From: Hyunsoonleella pacifica
GTDB taxonomy: Bacteria; Bacteroidota; Bacteroidia; Flavobacteriales; Flavobacteriaceae
DNA length: 64,000 nt
Reading direction: 5' to 3'
Assembly (NCBI RefSeq): GCF_004310335.1
Contig: NZ_SIRS01000006.1
Location: 36,297 to 100,296, forward strand
Within the stretch, counting starts at the first letter, position 1. Every line of letters begins with the position of its first letter. Below the pieces are notes generated by a model. That model worked only from the letters and a program-made list of their open reading frames with translations, was not told the DNA's origin and made no database searches. The position numbers and the translations under genes are program-made. Positions 9,503 to 17,225 of this stretch are shown in pieces.

Positions 9503-9551
9503 GTCATTCCTGCGACATGTGCTGAACTTGTTTCAGTAAGGCAGGAATCCA
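9503..9551. repeat. Dispersed palindromic repeat, long form
   Basis: ATTCCTGC (9506-9513) pairs with GCAGGAAT (9541-9548) and encloses the smaller palindrome CTGAAcTTGtTTCAG. A short copy without the inner hairpin lies at 42500-42524. The inner GTGCTGAACTKGTTTCAGTA core also occurs, inverted, at 11078-11096. This is a dispersed repeat family, probably REP-like. Confidence 0.7.
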
Positions 9552-9686
9552 CATAAAAATGCTAATCAACTTTAAAGCTAAGTATTATTAATAATCAAAG
9601 CTTAAGGATGTAGTTACTATACCTCATAATAGCTAATTTGCTAACTTTAGTTTTAACCTAAAGTATAATTGTGTTTTGGGAGGTTC

Positions 9687-9821
9687 GTTTAACGGTTTTG
9701 TGTATGTTTCAGTTGCGTGGTTTAAGCACTAAAATAGCAAATAATTACTGAATGGAAAATCCGCGAGGATTTTCCAAAGTAGGCAAGAAACTAGCAATTG
9801 AATATACACGTGGTTGGCAAC
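9687..9821 (+). repeat. Boundary element A (GTTTAACGG...GTTGGCAAC)
   Basis: 135 bp beginning GTTTAACGG (9687-9695) and ending GTTGGCAAC (9813-9821), 19 bp from the stop of the Shedu gene. A perfect 9-bp hairpin (GGAAAATCC, loop GCGA, GGATTTTCC) lies at 9754-9775. TGTGTAT near the left end can pair with ATACAC near the right end. I recall similar elements beside accessory genes in other flavobacteria, but cannot name the family. The GTTTAAC end fits the RYYYAAC box of integron attC sites; the other end does not fit GTTRRRY. Confidence 0.6.
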
Positions 9822-9840
9822 TGGCTTTTCCTTTCAAATG

Positions 9841-11010
9841 TTAGAATATATTAAAATCATTTAACCTATTACAAAGTCGAATATGCTTATTTAACAAATC
9901 CTCATATGTTACCAAACTCACTTCTGTAAAATTAAAATCGCTTTTTAGTTCTTCAATCAGATTTTCATTATATCTTTTTTCTTCAGAAGAACCCATCAAA
10001 AGCGTGTATTCATATTGATTGTATATTTTACCTAAATACTTCCTTATATAATATTCGTTCGCCTCATTTTTGGATTCCATATAATTTTTATAACGAATTA
10101 CTTGTTCAAATCCTTTTTTTGCTTTGGATAAAAGTTGGTCTCTGTTTTTCCATAACAGCCTTTGAGATTGTCGTTTAACCTCAAAAATTTCGGGAAATCT
10201 AATCGCATAATCAAAGGGTTTATTGATAAAATCAGGTTCGTTATATCTTCTTGTATTATTTATATAAAGATGTTTTTCGTAAAGTAGTTTGTTGAAGTTT
10301 TCTCCTTTGACAAAAGTTGGGTTATCTCGTAAAAAATCGTGAAACTCTTTTTCAAGGTATTTTGTTGGTCTTTTTAAAGTTTCTTTCATTTTCTTTTCGA
10401 AGAGTTCATTTGAATCTAAAAGGTTTTTATAATTGAAATCAGTCCAGATATAATTCAGCGAGTTCGATTTTTTATCTACAAACTGTCTTGATAAAACTTT
10501 TAATTTGTAGTATGATATAAATGATTTACGATGAATTGAATAACTTTTGTGAGTTTTTGGGTCAAGCCCAATTAGTTCTAAATCGTCAGCAAATGATGTT
10601 CTCCATTTTTTTACTGAACTCGTAATATTATGTTTTAAGTTAATGTAGTTATTAGGGAAATTTTCAATTACAGCATCGAATCCGTCTGAAATTGTAGCAG
10701 ATTGGTTTTCTCTATCTTCTATTAACAAAAATGGTATAGATTTTAATTGAAAATTTTGAGATGAATAATTTTCTAATGAATCTCTAATCCAGTTCAGAAT
10801 GGTTTTAGAGTTGCTATTTTGAAATTTCCAATCCGATATTATGAAATCAAGATGCTTATCTTTTTCAACTAAATTTTTGGTTAGAAAATCTTTCGCTTTT
10901 GTTAAAGATTTAAAATGATGAAAATCTCGTTCCTCAGTATAAGGCTGAAATATTCTTAGTGCTTCTTCTTTTGTAAAATTTTGCTGGTTAGAAATAAAAA
11001 GAATGGTCAT
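9841..11010 (-). CDS. Shedu-family (DUF4263) nuclease-like protein with receiver-like N-terminus
   Basis: 389 residues. Residues ~1-120 resemble a degenerate response-regulator receiver: strand MTILFISN, strand LDFIISDW with Asp60 at the phospho-acceptor position, and strand IPFLLIED. The acidic pair after strand 1 and the usual Lys are missing. After a helical linker, residues ~215-310 carry a PD-(D/E)XK core of the Shedu type: LEKEFHDFLRDNP (Glu222), NEPDF (Asp260), EIFEVK (Glu277, Lys279) and FEQVIRY (Gln303). Shedu SduA proteins are single-gene anti-phage defence nucleases. The gene stands alone between two hairpin-rich boundary elements, fitting an acquired defence cassette. Defence function is inferred, not shown. 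Confidence 0.75.
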   Translation of the reverse strand: MTILFISNQQNFTKEEALRIFQPYTEERDFHHFKSLTKAKDFLTKNLVEKDKHLDFIISDWKFQNSNSKTILNWIRDSLENYSSQNFQLKSIPFLLIEDRENQSATISDGFDAVIENFPNNYINLKHNITSSVKKWRTSFADDLELIGLDPKTHKSYSIHRKSFISYYKLKVLSRQFVDKKSNSLNYIWTDFNYKNLLDSNELFEKKMKETLKRPTKYLEKEFHDFLRDNPTFVKGENFNKLLYEKHLYINNTRRYNEPDFINKPFDYAIRFPEIFEVKRQSQRLLWKNRDQLLSKAKKGFEQVIRYKNYMESKNEANEYYIRKYLGKIYNQYEYTLLMGSSEEKRYNENLIEELKSDFNFTEVSLVTYEDLLNKHIRLCNRLNDFNIF

Positions 11011-11041
11011 TAATTATTTCAGATGTTTGTTGCTCTAGCTT

Positions 11042-11121
11042 GTTGCCAACAGTACCACGGATATGCGCCGTTGTGATACTGAAACCAGTTCAGCACAGGT
11101 GGCTTATATCCACCGTTAAAC
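11042..11121 (-). repeat. Boundary element B, inverted relative to A
   Basis: Read on the minus strand this 80-bp element starts GTTTAACGG and ends GTTGGCAAC, the same termini as element A, so the two point toward each other across the Shedu gene. It contains hairpins GGTGG/CCACC (11098-11114), CTGAA/TTCAG (11080-11094) and GGATAT/ATATCC. The gene's start codon lies 31 bp inside it. Confidence 0.6.
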
Positions 11122-11230
11122 GAAGTTAGTAGAAAATTTTTACAAAATCAAATAGTGTTCTCTGTAAAACATCAGTTTAAATTAGGTTGTAAAACCCCAA
11201 ATCTACCCTGTAAAAAACCAAATATTTCGC

Positions 11231-11238
11231 TATTTTTG
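11231..11238 (+). promoter_or_regulatory. -7 box for ffh
   Basis: TATTTTTG fits TAnnTTTG. The leader of ~60 nt that follows contains an imperfect 7-bp-period tract (CTGCATA, CTGCAA, CTGCCTA, CTGAATA; 11268-11294). The remaining gap 11122-11230 shows nothing else. Confidence 0.5.
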
Positions 11239-11305
11239 CAATTCAAAAAATGTAATATAAAAGGCGTGCTGCATACTGCAACTGCCTACTGAATACTAAA
11301 AAATT

Positions 11306-12634
11306 ATGTTCAATAATTTAAGCGATAAACTAGATAAAGCCCTACACGTTCTTAAAGGACACGGCAGCATTACCGAGGTAAACGTAGCCGAAACCTTAAA
11401 AGAAGTAAGACGTGCGCTTTTAGATGCCGATGTTAACTTTAAAATAGCCAAACAGTTTACTAATACCGTTAAGGAAAAAGCATTGGGACAAAACGTATTA
11501 ACTACGTTACAACCAGGGCAACTTATGGTAAAAATTGTAAAAGATGAGCTAACTGAGTTAATGGGAGGTGATGCAGAAGGGATTAATTTGTCGGGCACAC
11601 CAAGCGTCATTTTAATGTCTGGTCTACAAGGTTCTGGTAAAACCACATTTTCAGGAAAGCTTGCTAATTATCTTAAAAATAAAAAGACAAAAAAGCCTTT
11701 ATTGGTAGCCTGTGATGTATATCGTCCTGCAGCGATAGATCAGTTGCATGTAGTTGGAGAGCAAATTAATGTTGAGGTATTTAGTGATAGAGGTAATACT
11801 AATCCTGTAGCCATAGCTCAAGCTGGTATTGCACATGCAAAAGCAAATGGGTTTAATGTGGTAATTATAGATACCGCAGGGCGTTTAGCAGTAGATGAGG
11901 CGATGATGGATGAGATATCAAACATCCACAAAGCCATCAAGCCACAAGAAACACTATTTGTAGTGGATTCTATGACTGGGCAAGATGCTGTAAATACAGC
12001 TAAAGCCTTTAATGATATATTGAATTTTGATGGGGTTATCTTAACTAAATTAGATGGAGATACACGTGGTGGTGCAGCTATTTCTATTAAATCGGTTGTA
12101 AACAAACCTATAAAATTTATTGGTACAGGCGAGAAAATGGAAGCTATTGATGTATTCTATCCGTCTCGTATGGCAGATCGTATTTTGGGAATGGGAGATG
12201 TAGTGTCTCTTGTAGAACGTGCCCAAGAACAGTTTGATGAGGAAGAGGCTAGAAAACTTCAAAAGAAAATTGCTAAAAACCAATTTGGATTTGACGATTT
12301 TTTAAAGCAAATACAGCAAATTAAGAAAATGGGAAACATGAAAGACCTTGTTGGTATGATTCCCGGAGCAGGAAAAATGATGAAAGATGTAGATATTGAT
12401 GATGATGCCTTTAAAGGTATTGAAGCGATAATTCATTCTATGACACCAAAAGAACGCTCTAACCCATCAGTATTAAATGCAAGTAGAAAAAAACGTGTTG
12501 CTAAAGGTTCTGGTACTTCGGTTCAAGAAGTAAATCAACTGTTAAAGCAGTTCAACCAAATGAGCAAGATGATGAAAATGATGCAAGGTGGCGGAGGCAA
12601 AAAGATGATGCAGATGATGCAGAATATGAGATAA
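11306..12634 (+). CDS. ffh: Signal recognition particle GTPase Ffh
   Basis: 442 residues, normal length. The N domain (1-~90) is followed by the G domain with P-loop GLQGSGKTT, DVYRPAA, DTAGR and TKLDGD. The methionine-rich M domain (~300-442) ends in a Met/Gly/Lys tail. It binds 4.5S RNA and signal sequences of membrane and exported proteins and delivers ribosomes to FtsY at the inner membrane. It is followed by folD after 80 bp, with no clear terminator between. Confidence 0.97.
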   Translation: MFNNLSDKLDKALHVLKGHGSITEVNVAETLKEVRRALLDADVNFKIAKQFTNTVKEKALGQNVLTTLQPGQLMVKIVKDELTELMGGDAEGINLSGTPSVILMSGLQGSGKTTFSGKLANYLKNKKTKKPLLVACDVYRPAAIDQLHVVGEQINVEVFSDRGNTNPVAIAQAGIAHAKANGFNVVIIDTAGRLAVDEAMMDEISNIHKAIKPQETLFVVDSMTGQDAVNTAKAFNDILNFDGVILTKLDGDTRGGAAISIKSVVNKPIKFIGTGEKMEAIDVFYPSRMADRILGMGDVVSLVERAQEQFDEEEARKLQKKIAKNQFGFDDFLKQIQQIKKMGNMKDLVGMIPGAGKMMKDVDIDDDAFKGIEAIIHSMTPKERSNPSVLNASRKKRVAKGSGTSVQEVNQLLKQFNQMSKMMKMMQGGGGKKMMQMMQNMR

Positions 12635-12640
12635 CTTAGG

Positions 12641-12714
12641 TTTTTGCTCTTGGCTCTTAGCCTTTAGTAAAAACTATATCCAATACCTATTATCCAAAAA
12701 ACTAAAACCTGAAA
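12641..12714. repeat. Heptad-period intergenic tract before folD
   Basis: Units TTTTTGC, TCTTGGC, TCTTAGC and CTTTAGT are followed, after a short break, by CTATATC, CAATACC, TATTATC, CAAAAAA, CTAAAAC and CTGAAAA running up to the folD ATG. The 7-bp phase is clear in the first block and weak in the second. Confidence 0.45.
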
Positions 12715-13590
12715 ATGACACTACTAGACGGTAAAAAGATAAGTAACGATATAAAAAACGAAATAGCCGAACATGTACAATCCATGGTTGCTAAAGGCGA
12801 AAAAGTACCGCATTTAGCTGCTGTTTTAGTGGGCTCTGATGGTGCAAGTATGACGTATGTTGGTGCTAAGGTAAAAGCTTGTGAACGTATTGGTTTTAAG
12901 TCTACACTCATCGAAATGCCAGAGTATACTTCAGAAGAAGAGTTATTGGAAAAGATACATCAATTAAATACTGATAGCGACATTGATGGTTTTATTGTAC
13001 AATTACCGTTACCAGATCAGATTGATGAGCAAAAAGTGTTGATGGCCATAGACCCTGATAAAGATGTAGATGGCTTTCATCCAACCAATGTTGGGCGTAT
13101 GGCACTAGACTTACCAACATTTTTACCAGCTACACCCTATGGTATTATGGAGTTACTAGAACGTTACCAAATTGAAACCTCTGGAAAGAATGTTGTGGTA
13201 ATGGGTAGAAGTCATATAGTTGGACGACCAATGAGTATTTTAATGAGCCAAAAACGTCCAGCAGGAGATGCCACAGTTACTGTAGTACATAGTCGTTCTA
13301 AAAATTTAAAAGAAATAACTAAAGCAGCTGATATCGTAGTTGCTGCAATAGGAATATCTGAGTTTTTAACAGGCGATATGGTAAAAGAAGATGCTGTAAT
13401 AATTGATGTTGGCATTACTCGTGTACCAGACCAAACTAAGAAGAATGGGTACCGACTTGCTGGAGATGTACACTTTGAAAGTGTAAGTAAGAAAGCAAGT
13501 TACATAACACCAGTTCCAGGAGGTGTAGGGCCTATGACGATTGCTATGTTGCTTAAAAATACGTTGTTAGCCAGAGAGCGACACGGTTAA
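12715..13590 (+). CDS. folD: Methylenetetrahydrofolate dehydrogenase/cyclohydrolase FolD
   Basis: 291 residues. Catalytic motif [14 protein letters not shown] holds Tyr48 and Lys52. [18 protein letters not shown], the NADP-site [12 protein letters not shown] and the closing [15 protein letters not shown] are all intact. It interconverts 5,10-methylene- and 10-formyl-tetrahydrofolate in the cytoplasm, supplying one-carbon units for purines and formyl-Met. No terminator is evident in the 99 bp before the convergent RluF-like gene. Confidence 0.97.
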   Translation: MTLLDGKKISNDIKNEIAEHVQSMVAKGEKVPHLAAVLVGSDGASMTYVGAKVKACERIGFKSTLIEMPEYTSEEELLEKIHQLNTDSDIDGFIVQLPLPDQIDEQKVLMAIDPDKDVDGFHPTNVGRMALDLPTFLPATPYGIMELLERYQIETSGKNVVVMGRSHIVGRPMSILMSQKRPAGDATVTVVHSRSKNLKEITKAADIVVAAIGISEFLTGDMVKEDAVIIDVGITRVPDQTKKNGYRLAGDVHFESVSKKASYITPVPGGVGPMTIAMLLKNTLLARERHG

Positions 13591-13689
13591 TATCAGCAAC
13601 TACTCTTATTAAAAAAAGTGTTTTTTGAGATCCGAATCAGTCAAAATTATATTATTGCTGAGAGGTAAATGCGCTATAAACTTTAATAG

Positions 13690-14448
13690 TTAAGTTTTTA
13701 GGTTTCTTTTAACGGGTTTGTATGTCTTTGAGGAGTCTTTTATTAGGTTGTCTAACTCTGCAAACTCTTTGTTAGTAAGTTCTCTGTATTTACCTATTGG
13801 TACATCTAAGTTAATATTCATTATCCTAACACGTTTAAGTGTTTGTACCTCATAATTTAAATGCGAACACATTCTACGTATTTGTCTGTTTAACCCTTGT
13901 GTGAGTATTATTTTAAAGGTATTAGAATTTATCTTTTTAACTTTACAAGGTTTGGTGGTTTGTTTTAACTCTTCTAAGAAAACACCTCTAGACATACGTT
14001 CAATAAACGTTTGCGAAATGGGTCTATCAACAGTAACCACATATTCTTTTTCATGGTTGTTACTTGCTCTAAGAATTTTATTTACTATATCTCCATCGTC
14101 AGTGAGAAGAATTAAACCCTCACTGGGTTTATCTAGTCTCCCAATTGGAAAAATGCGTTTGTGATAACCAATAAAATCTATAATATTGTCTTTTTCAACA
14201 CGTGTGTCTGTAGTACATACAATACCAACAGGTTTATAAAAAGCTAAGTAAACAAACGCTTCTTTTTTAGCGCCTACAATTTCGCCATCTACAGCAACTA
14301 CATCATTGGGGCCTACTTTTGTACCCATTTCGGGTATAGAACCGTTAATGGTAACACGACCATCATCAATAAGTTTATCTGCGGCCCTACGTGAGCAATA
14401 CCCAGCTTCACTCAAAAATTTATTAATACGTTTTAAAGGTATTTCCAT
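13690..14448 (-). CDS. rluF: 23S rRNA pseudouridine synthase, RluF type
   Basis: 252 residues. An S4 RNA-binding domain (1-~60, RINKFLSEAGYCSRRAAD) precedes the RsuA/RluB/E/F catalytic domain. Catalytic Asp106 sits in GRLDKPSEGL, with LTQGLNRQIRRMC downstream. The RIFPIGRLD and DGDIVNKIL segments match RluF more closely than RluB or RluE, so U2604 of 23S rRNA is the likely target. It is the last gene of a minus-strand run beginning with the ATPase at 18767. Confidence 0.85.
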   Translation of the reverse strand: MEIPLKRINKFLSEAGYCSRRAADKLIDDGRVTINGSIPEMGTKVGPNDVVAVDGEIVGAKKEAFVYLAFYKPVGIVCTTDTRVEKDNIIDFIGYHKRIFPIGRLDKPSEGLILLTDDGDIVNKILRASNNHEKEYVVTVDRPISQTFIERMSRGVFLEELKQTTKPCKVKKINSNTFKIILTQGLNRQIRRMCSHLNYEVQTLKRVRIMNINLDVPIGKYRELTNKEFAELDNLIKDSSKTYKPVKRNLKT

Positions 14449-14466
14449 AGTGCAAAAATAAGCATC

Positions 14467-15294
14467 TTATTCTTCTAAGAAGTCTAAAATATTTTTGGTT
14501 ACAGATGTACTGTTTAAAGAATGTCCCAACCCTTCAGTGGTAATTAGTTTACTGTTTTTAAAAGTCTTGTTGATGCGTTTAGCGTCAGTATAAGGAATTA
14601 TCATGTCTTTTATATCATGAATAATAAGGCCTTTAGCCTCAATGTCTTTAGAGAATTTAGAGGTTGAAAAATCACTAGGTTTTGCACCAAATTTCTTTAG
14701 GATGACACGATGAAGTTGTTTTTCAATCCGTTTATTGTAGCCTAAAAGTTTGATGTAATTTTTAAGTATACTTGAGAATTCTGAAGGCGCACCAAGTAAT
14801 ACCATTTTGTTTAGAGTAGCCAATTGGTATTTCTGTTGAAAAAATACGGATGCCATACCACCAACTGAATGCCCAATAATGATTTCTGGAGTGTGTGTCT
14901 TAGCTACCACGTTAATAAATTCTGCATATAGAAGCGCATTAAATAGTTTACTTCCAGAAGCACCATGAGCTGGGGCATCTAAAGCAATGATATTAAAGTC
15001 TTCTTTTATAAAATGATTTATTTTGTTTTTCCATCTTGCAGAATTGCTTTCCCAACCATGAACCAAAAGAATGGTGGCTTTATTACCTTTCCAATGGTAA
15101 GTGGCAATTTTAAGGTTTTCGTATGTTAAGAATTCTTGTTCAGCGGTGTCTAAAAAAGCGATATCTGTAGGTCTTAATTTGCCTTTTCTAGGTGTAGAAA
15201 ATAAATGCAGAGCCTTATTTGCCGCATAATCGCCAGTTACATAGCTCAAAATATTTAAATAAGTGCCAATGAGCTTAACAATAAATTTCTCCAT
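14467..15294 (-). CDS. Alpha/beta-fold hydrolase
   Basis: 275 residues. The oxyanion segment VHGWESNSARW, nucleophile elbow GHSVGG (Ser143), Asp230 in HDIKDMIIPY and His258 in GLGHSL form a complete triad. There is no signal peptide, so it is cytoplasmic, perhaps peripheral through the first hydrophobic stretch. The substrate is not predictable. It lies 3 bp after the cupin gene and 18 bp before the RluF-like gene in one operon. Confidence 0.85.
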   Translation of the reverse strand: MEKFIVKLIGTYLNILSYVTGDYAANKALHLFSTPRKGKLRPTDIAFLDTAEQEFLTYENLKIATYHWKGNKATILLVHGWESNSARWKNKINHFIKEDFNIIALDAPAHGASGSKLFNALLYAEFINVVAKTHTPEIIIGHSVGGMASVFFQQKYQLATLNKMVLLGAPSEFSSILKNYIKLLGYNKRIEKQLHRVILKKFGAKPSDFSTSKFSKDIEAKGLIIHDIKDMIIPYTDAKRINKTFKNSKLITTEGLGHSLNSTSVTKNILDFLEE

Positions 15295-15297
15295 TAG

Positions 15298-15660
15298 TTA
15301 GTCTTCTCTATGCACTTTCTCCATTGAAAAAGCAGGTGTACAAATAGCAATGTATTCACAAGGCTCGGTAAACGGATTAGAATATTGAACCCGAGTGTGT
15401 TTTTCAATCTTAATAGATTGCCCTGCTTCTAATGTAACAGTATCTCCATCAATAATAAACTGTTTTTTGCCTTTGATGATGAAAGTATACTCATCAAATT
15501 CTGGTGTTTGAAACGGTTCACTCCAACCTGGAGGAGCTATCATGTGGGCAATGCTAATTTTAGAATCTCCAGTGGTTGGTATGCCAAAATGTTCTTTAAT
15601 TACTTTCCCGTCGTTAGTTGGAACCACAAAAGGGTTGTTTTGAATGGTGTACTTCTTCAT
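15298..15660 (-). CDS. Small cupin-domain protein
   Basis: 120 residues forming a single cupin barrel: PGWSEPFQTPEFDEYTFIIKGKKQF (first motif), a central GDTVTLEAGQSI turn and a weak second motif. The metal-binding His residues of the first motif are replaced, so metal binding is doubtful. It is packed between a YitT-family gene (1 bp) and the hydrolase (3 bp). The role is unknown; it may bind a sugar or other small ligand. Confidence 0.8.
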   Translation of the reverse strand: MKKYTIQNNPFVVPTNDGKVIKEHFGIPTTGDSKISIAHMIAPPGWSEPFQTPEFDEYTFIIKGKKQFIIDGDTVTLEAGQSIKIEKHTRVQYSNPFTEPCEYIAICTPAFSMEKVHRED

Positions 15661-15661
15661 T

Positions 15662-16636
15662 TTAATCTTTAAAGGGTTTTCGCTTAATCATACCACCTTT
15701 TATATCTTTTACAATACCCATAATTAAAAAAGCTTTTCTGTCAATTTTATCAATTTCGGTTTTTATTCTAGGCAATTCTAAACGTGTAATCACTGTATAA
15801 ATAATATCTTTTTCATCACTCTCTCCCTCTTTTCCGTAGCCCCCTTTTCCTTTGTAAACCGTACAGGCGCGTCCTAGTTTTTTGGTTAACATTCTTTTAA
15901 TGTCTTCGTGTTTACCGGAGATAATGGTAAGCCCAACATATTCTTCTACGCCATCTACTACAAAATCTACGGTTTTAGCAGCGGCCAAATAAGTTAAAAT
16001 GGCATAAAGAGCAGTTTCAATAGACAAAATATATGCACCAAACGAAAAGATGATGATATTAATGATAAGTAAAACATCGCCAACAGTAACAGATAATTTT
16101 CTACTTAAATAAATAGCCAATACTTCTGTGCCATCAATAACGCTACGACCTCTCATGGACATTCCTATTCCTAAGCCAAGAAAAAAGCCTCCAAAAATAG
16201 CAATGAGTAGCTTGTCTTCTGTTATTTTTGGATAATTTACATAGTGCACTACAATGGCTAAAAAAGCTATAGCTCCAATACTTCGTAGTGCAAATTTTAA
16301 ACTTACCGTTTTTGAGGCTAAAATGATAAATGGAATATTAACTATAATAAGGAGTACGCCTAATTTTAGAGATGTAATATTTTCTAACAAAAGTGAAATA
16401 CCAGTGGCACCGCCATCTATAAAACTATTTGGAAGCAGAAATCCCTTAAGACCAAAGCCAGCTGAAAACACACCAATAATTATAAAGATGTACTCTCCAA
16501 TAGCATGCGATAATTCAACATACAAACGTCTGGCTAATGGCAAAACGTCCTTTTTGCTTACGGGAGTGTTAGCTTGTTTTTTTTGTAGTCTTTTACGAGC
16601 TACATCTATTAATATTTTTGATATAAATGGATTCAA
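15662..16636 (-). CDS. YitT-family membrane protein (DUF161/DUF2179)
   Basis: 324 residues from a TTG codon, the only candidate start, which is consistent with coupling to the gene 3 bp upstream. About five membrane helices (for example YIFIIIGVFSAGFGLKGFLLP) carry the characteristic FIDGGATGISLLL and GRSVIDGTEVLAIYLSRK segments. A C-terminal cytoplasmic DUF2179 domain follows (YTVITRLELPRIKTEIDKID). The family is widespread and of unproven transport function. Confidence 0.88.
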   Translation of the reverse strand: MNPFISKILIDVARKRLQKKQANTPVSKKDVLPLARRLYVELSHAIGEYIFIIIGVFSAGFGLKGFLLPNSFIDGGATGISLLLENITSLKLGVLLIIVNIPFIILASKTVSLKFALRSIGAIAFLAIVVHYVNYPKITEDKLLIAIFGGFFLGLGIGMSMRGRSVIDGTEVLAIYLSRKLSVTVGDVLLIINIIIFSFGAYILSIETALYAILTYLAAAKTVDFVVDGVEEYVGLTIISGKHEDIKRMLTKKLGRACTVYKGKGGYGKEGESDEKDIIYTVITRLELPRIKTEIDKIDRKAFLIMGIVKDIKGGMIKRKPFKD

Positions 16637-16639
16637 ATA

Positions 16640-17197
16640 TTAGTGCCAGTTTATGAAAAAGTATTTAATTTTTGCGTTATCAGGAATATGGGTAGCTTCA
16701 ATTTGAAGATCCATATCTAATCGTAAATTTGATGGTAATTCTTTTTTGTCAATTGTAAAACTAGTATTAATACTTTTTACTGTTACTACAATTGAGTTAA
16801 TTAAATTATCAATTCTTGTAATGTTATAATTGTCAGCAATGTCTTTAAATGTACTTAATATATTAATGTTTTTATCAGTTTTATAACGCTCATCAATAAT
16901 TTGAACTGTTTGGAATACTGAGGTAGAATCTAAAGCCTCAGCAGGTTCTAGAATAAGTAATTGTTTACCTGTTTTATCTATAATTTCAATATTATTTTTG
17001 TTTCCTATAAACTCATCGCCACCAATACGCTTTACAATCGAATCATTAGGAAATACAAGTTCTAAATCTTTTACTTGAGTTGAATCTGTAAGCAGACCAA
17101 CATGTTGTTTTGAAATTTCAAATGGATTTTGCGCTTTATTACAAGCCAATAAACAGACTAGAAAAACACAAAGAGAATATATAGTTGATTTATGCAT
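16640..17197 (-). CDS. Small lipoprotein of unknown function
   Basis: 185 residues with lipobox VCLLAC near residue 19. The rest is a mixed alpha/beta protein without cysteines or a recognisable domain. It is followed after 3 bp by the YitT gene and preceded by the HerA-like ATPase (28 bp), so it is probably part of that operon. No function can be offered. Confidence 0.75.
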   Translation of the reverse strand: MHKSTIYSLCVFLVCLLACNKAQNPFEISKQHVGLLTDSTQVKDLELVFPNDSIVKRIGGDEFIGNKNNIEIIDKTGKQLLILEPAEALDSTSVFQTVQIIDERYKTDKNINILSTFKDIADNYNITRIDNLINSIVVTVKSINTSFTIDKKELPSNLRLDMDLQIEATHIPDNAKIKYFFINWH

Positions 17198-17225
17198 TTT
17201 GATAAAATTAAGTTGGGGTATTGAA

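Noticed and set aside
9841-11010. Insertion sequence or transposase gene
   Set aside because: The PD-(D/E)XK residues and their spacing match Shedu; no DDE or HUH motif and no target duplication was found.
9687-11121. Integron gene cassette with attC sites
   Set aside because: The GTTTAAC end fits, but GTTGGCA does not fit GTTRRRY, the two elements are inverted rather than direct, and no integrase is present.
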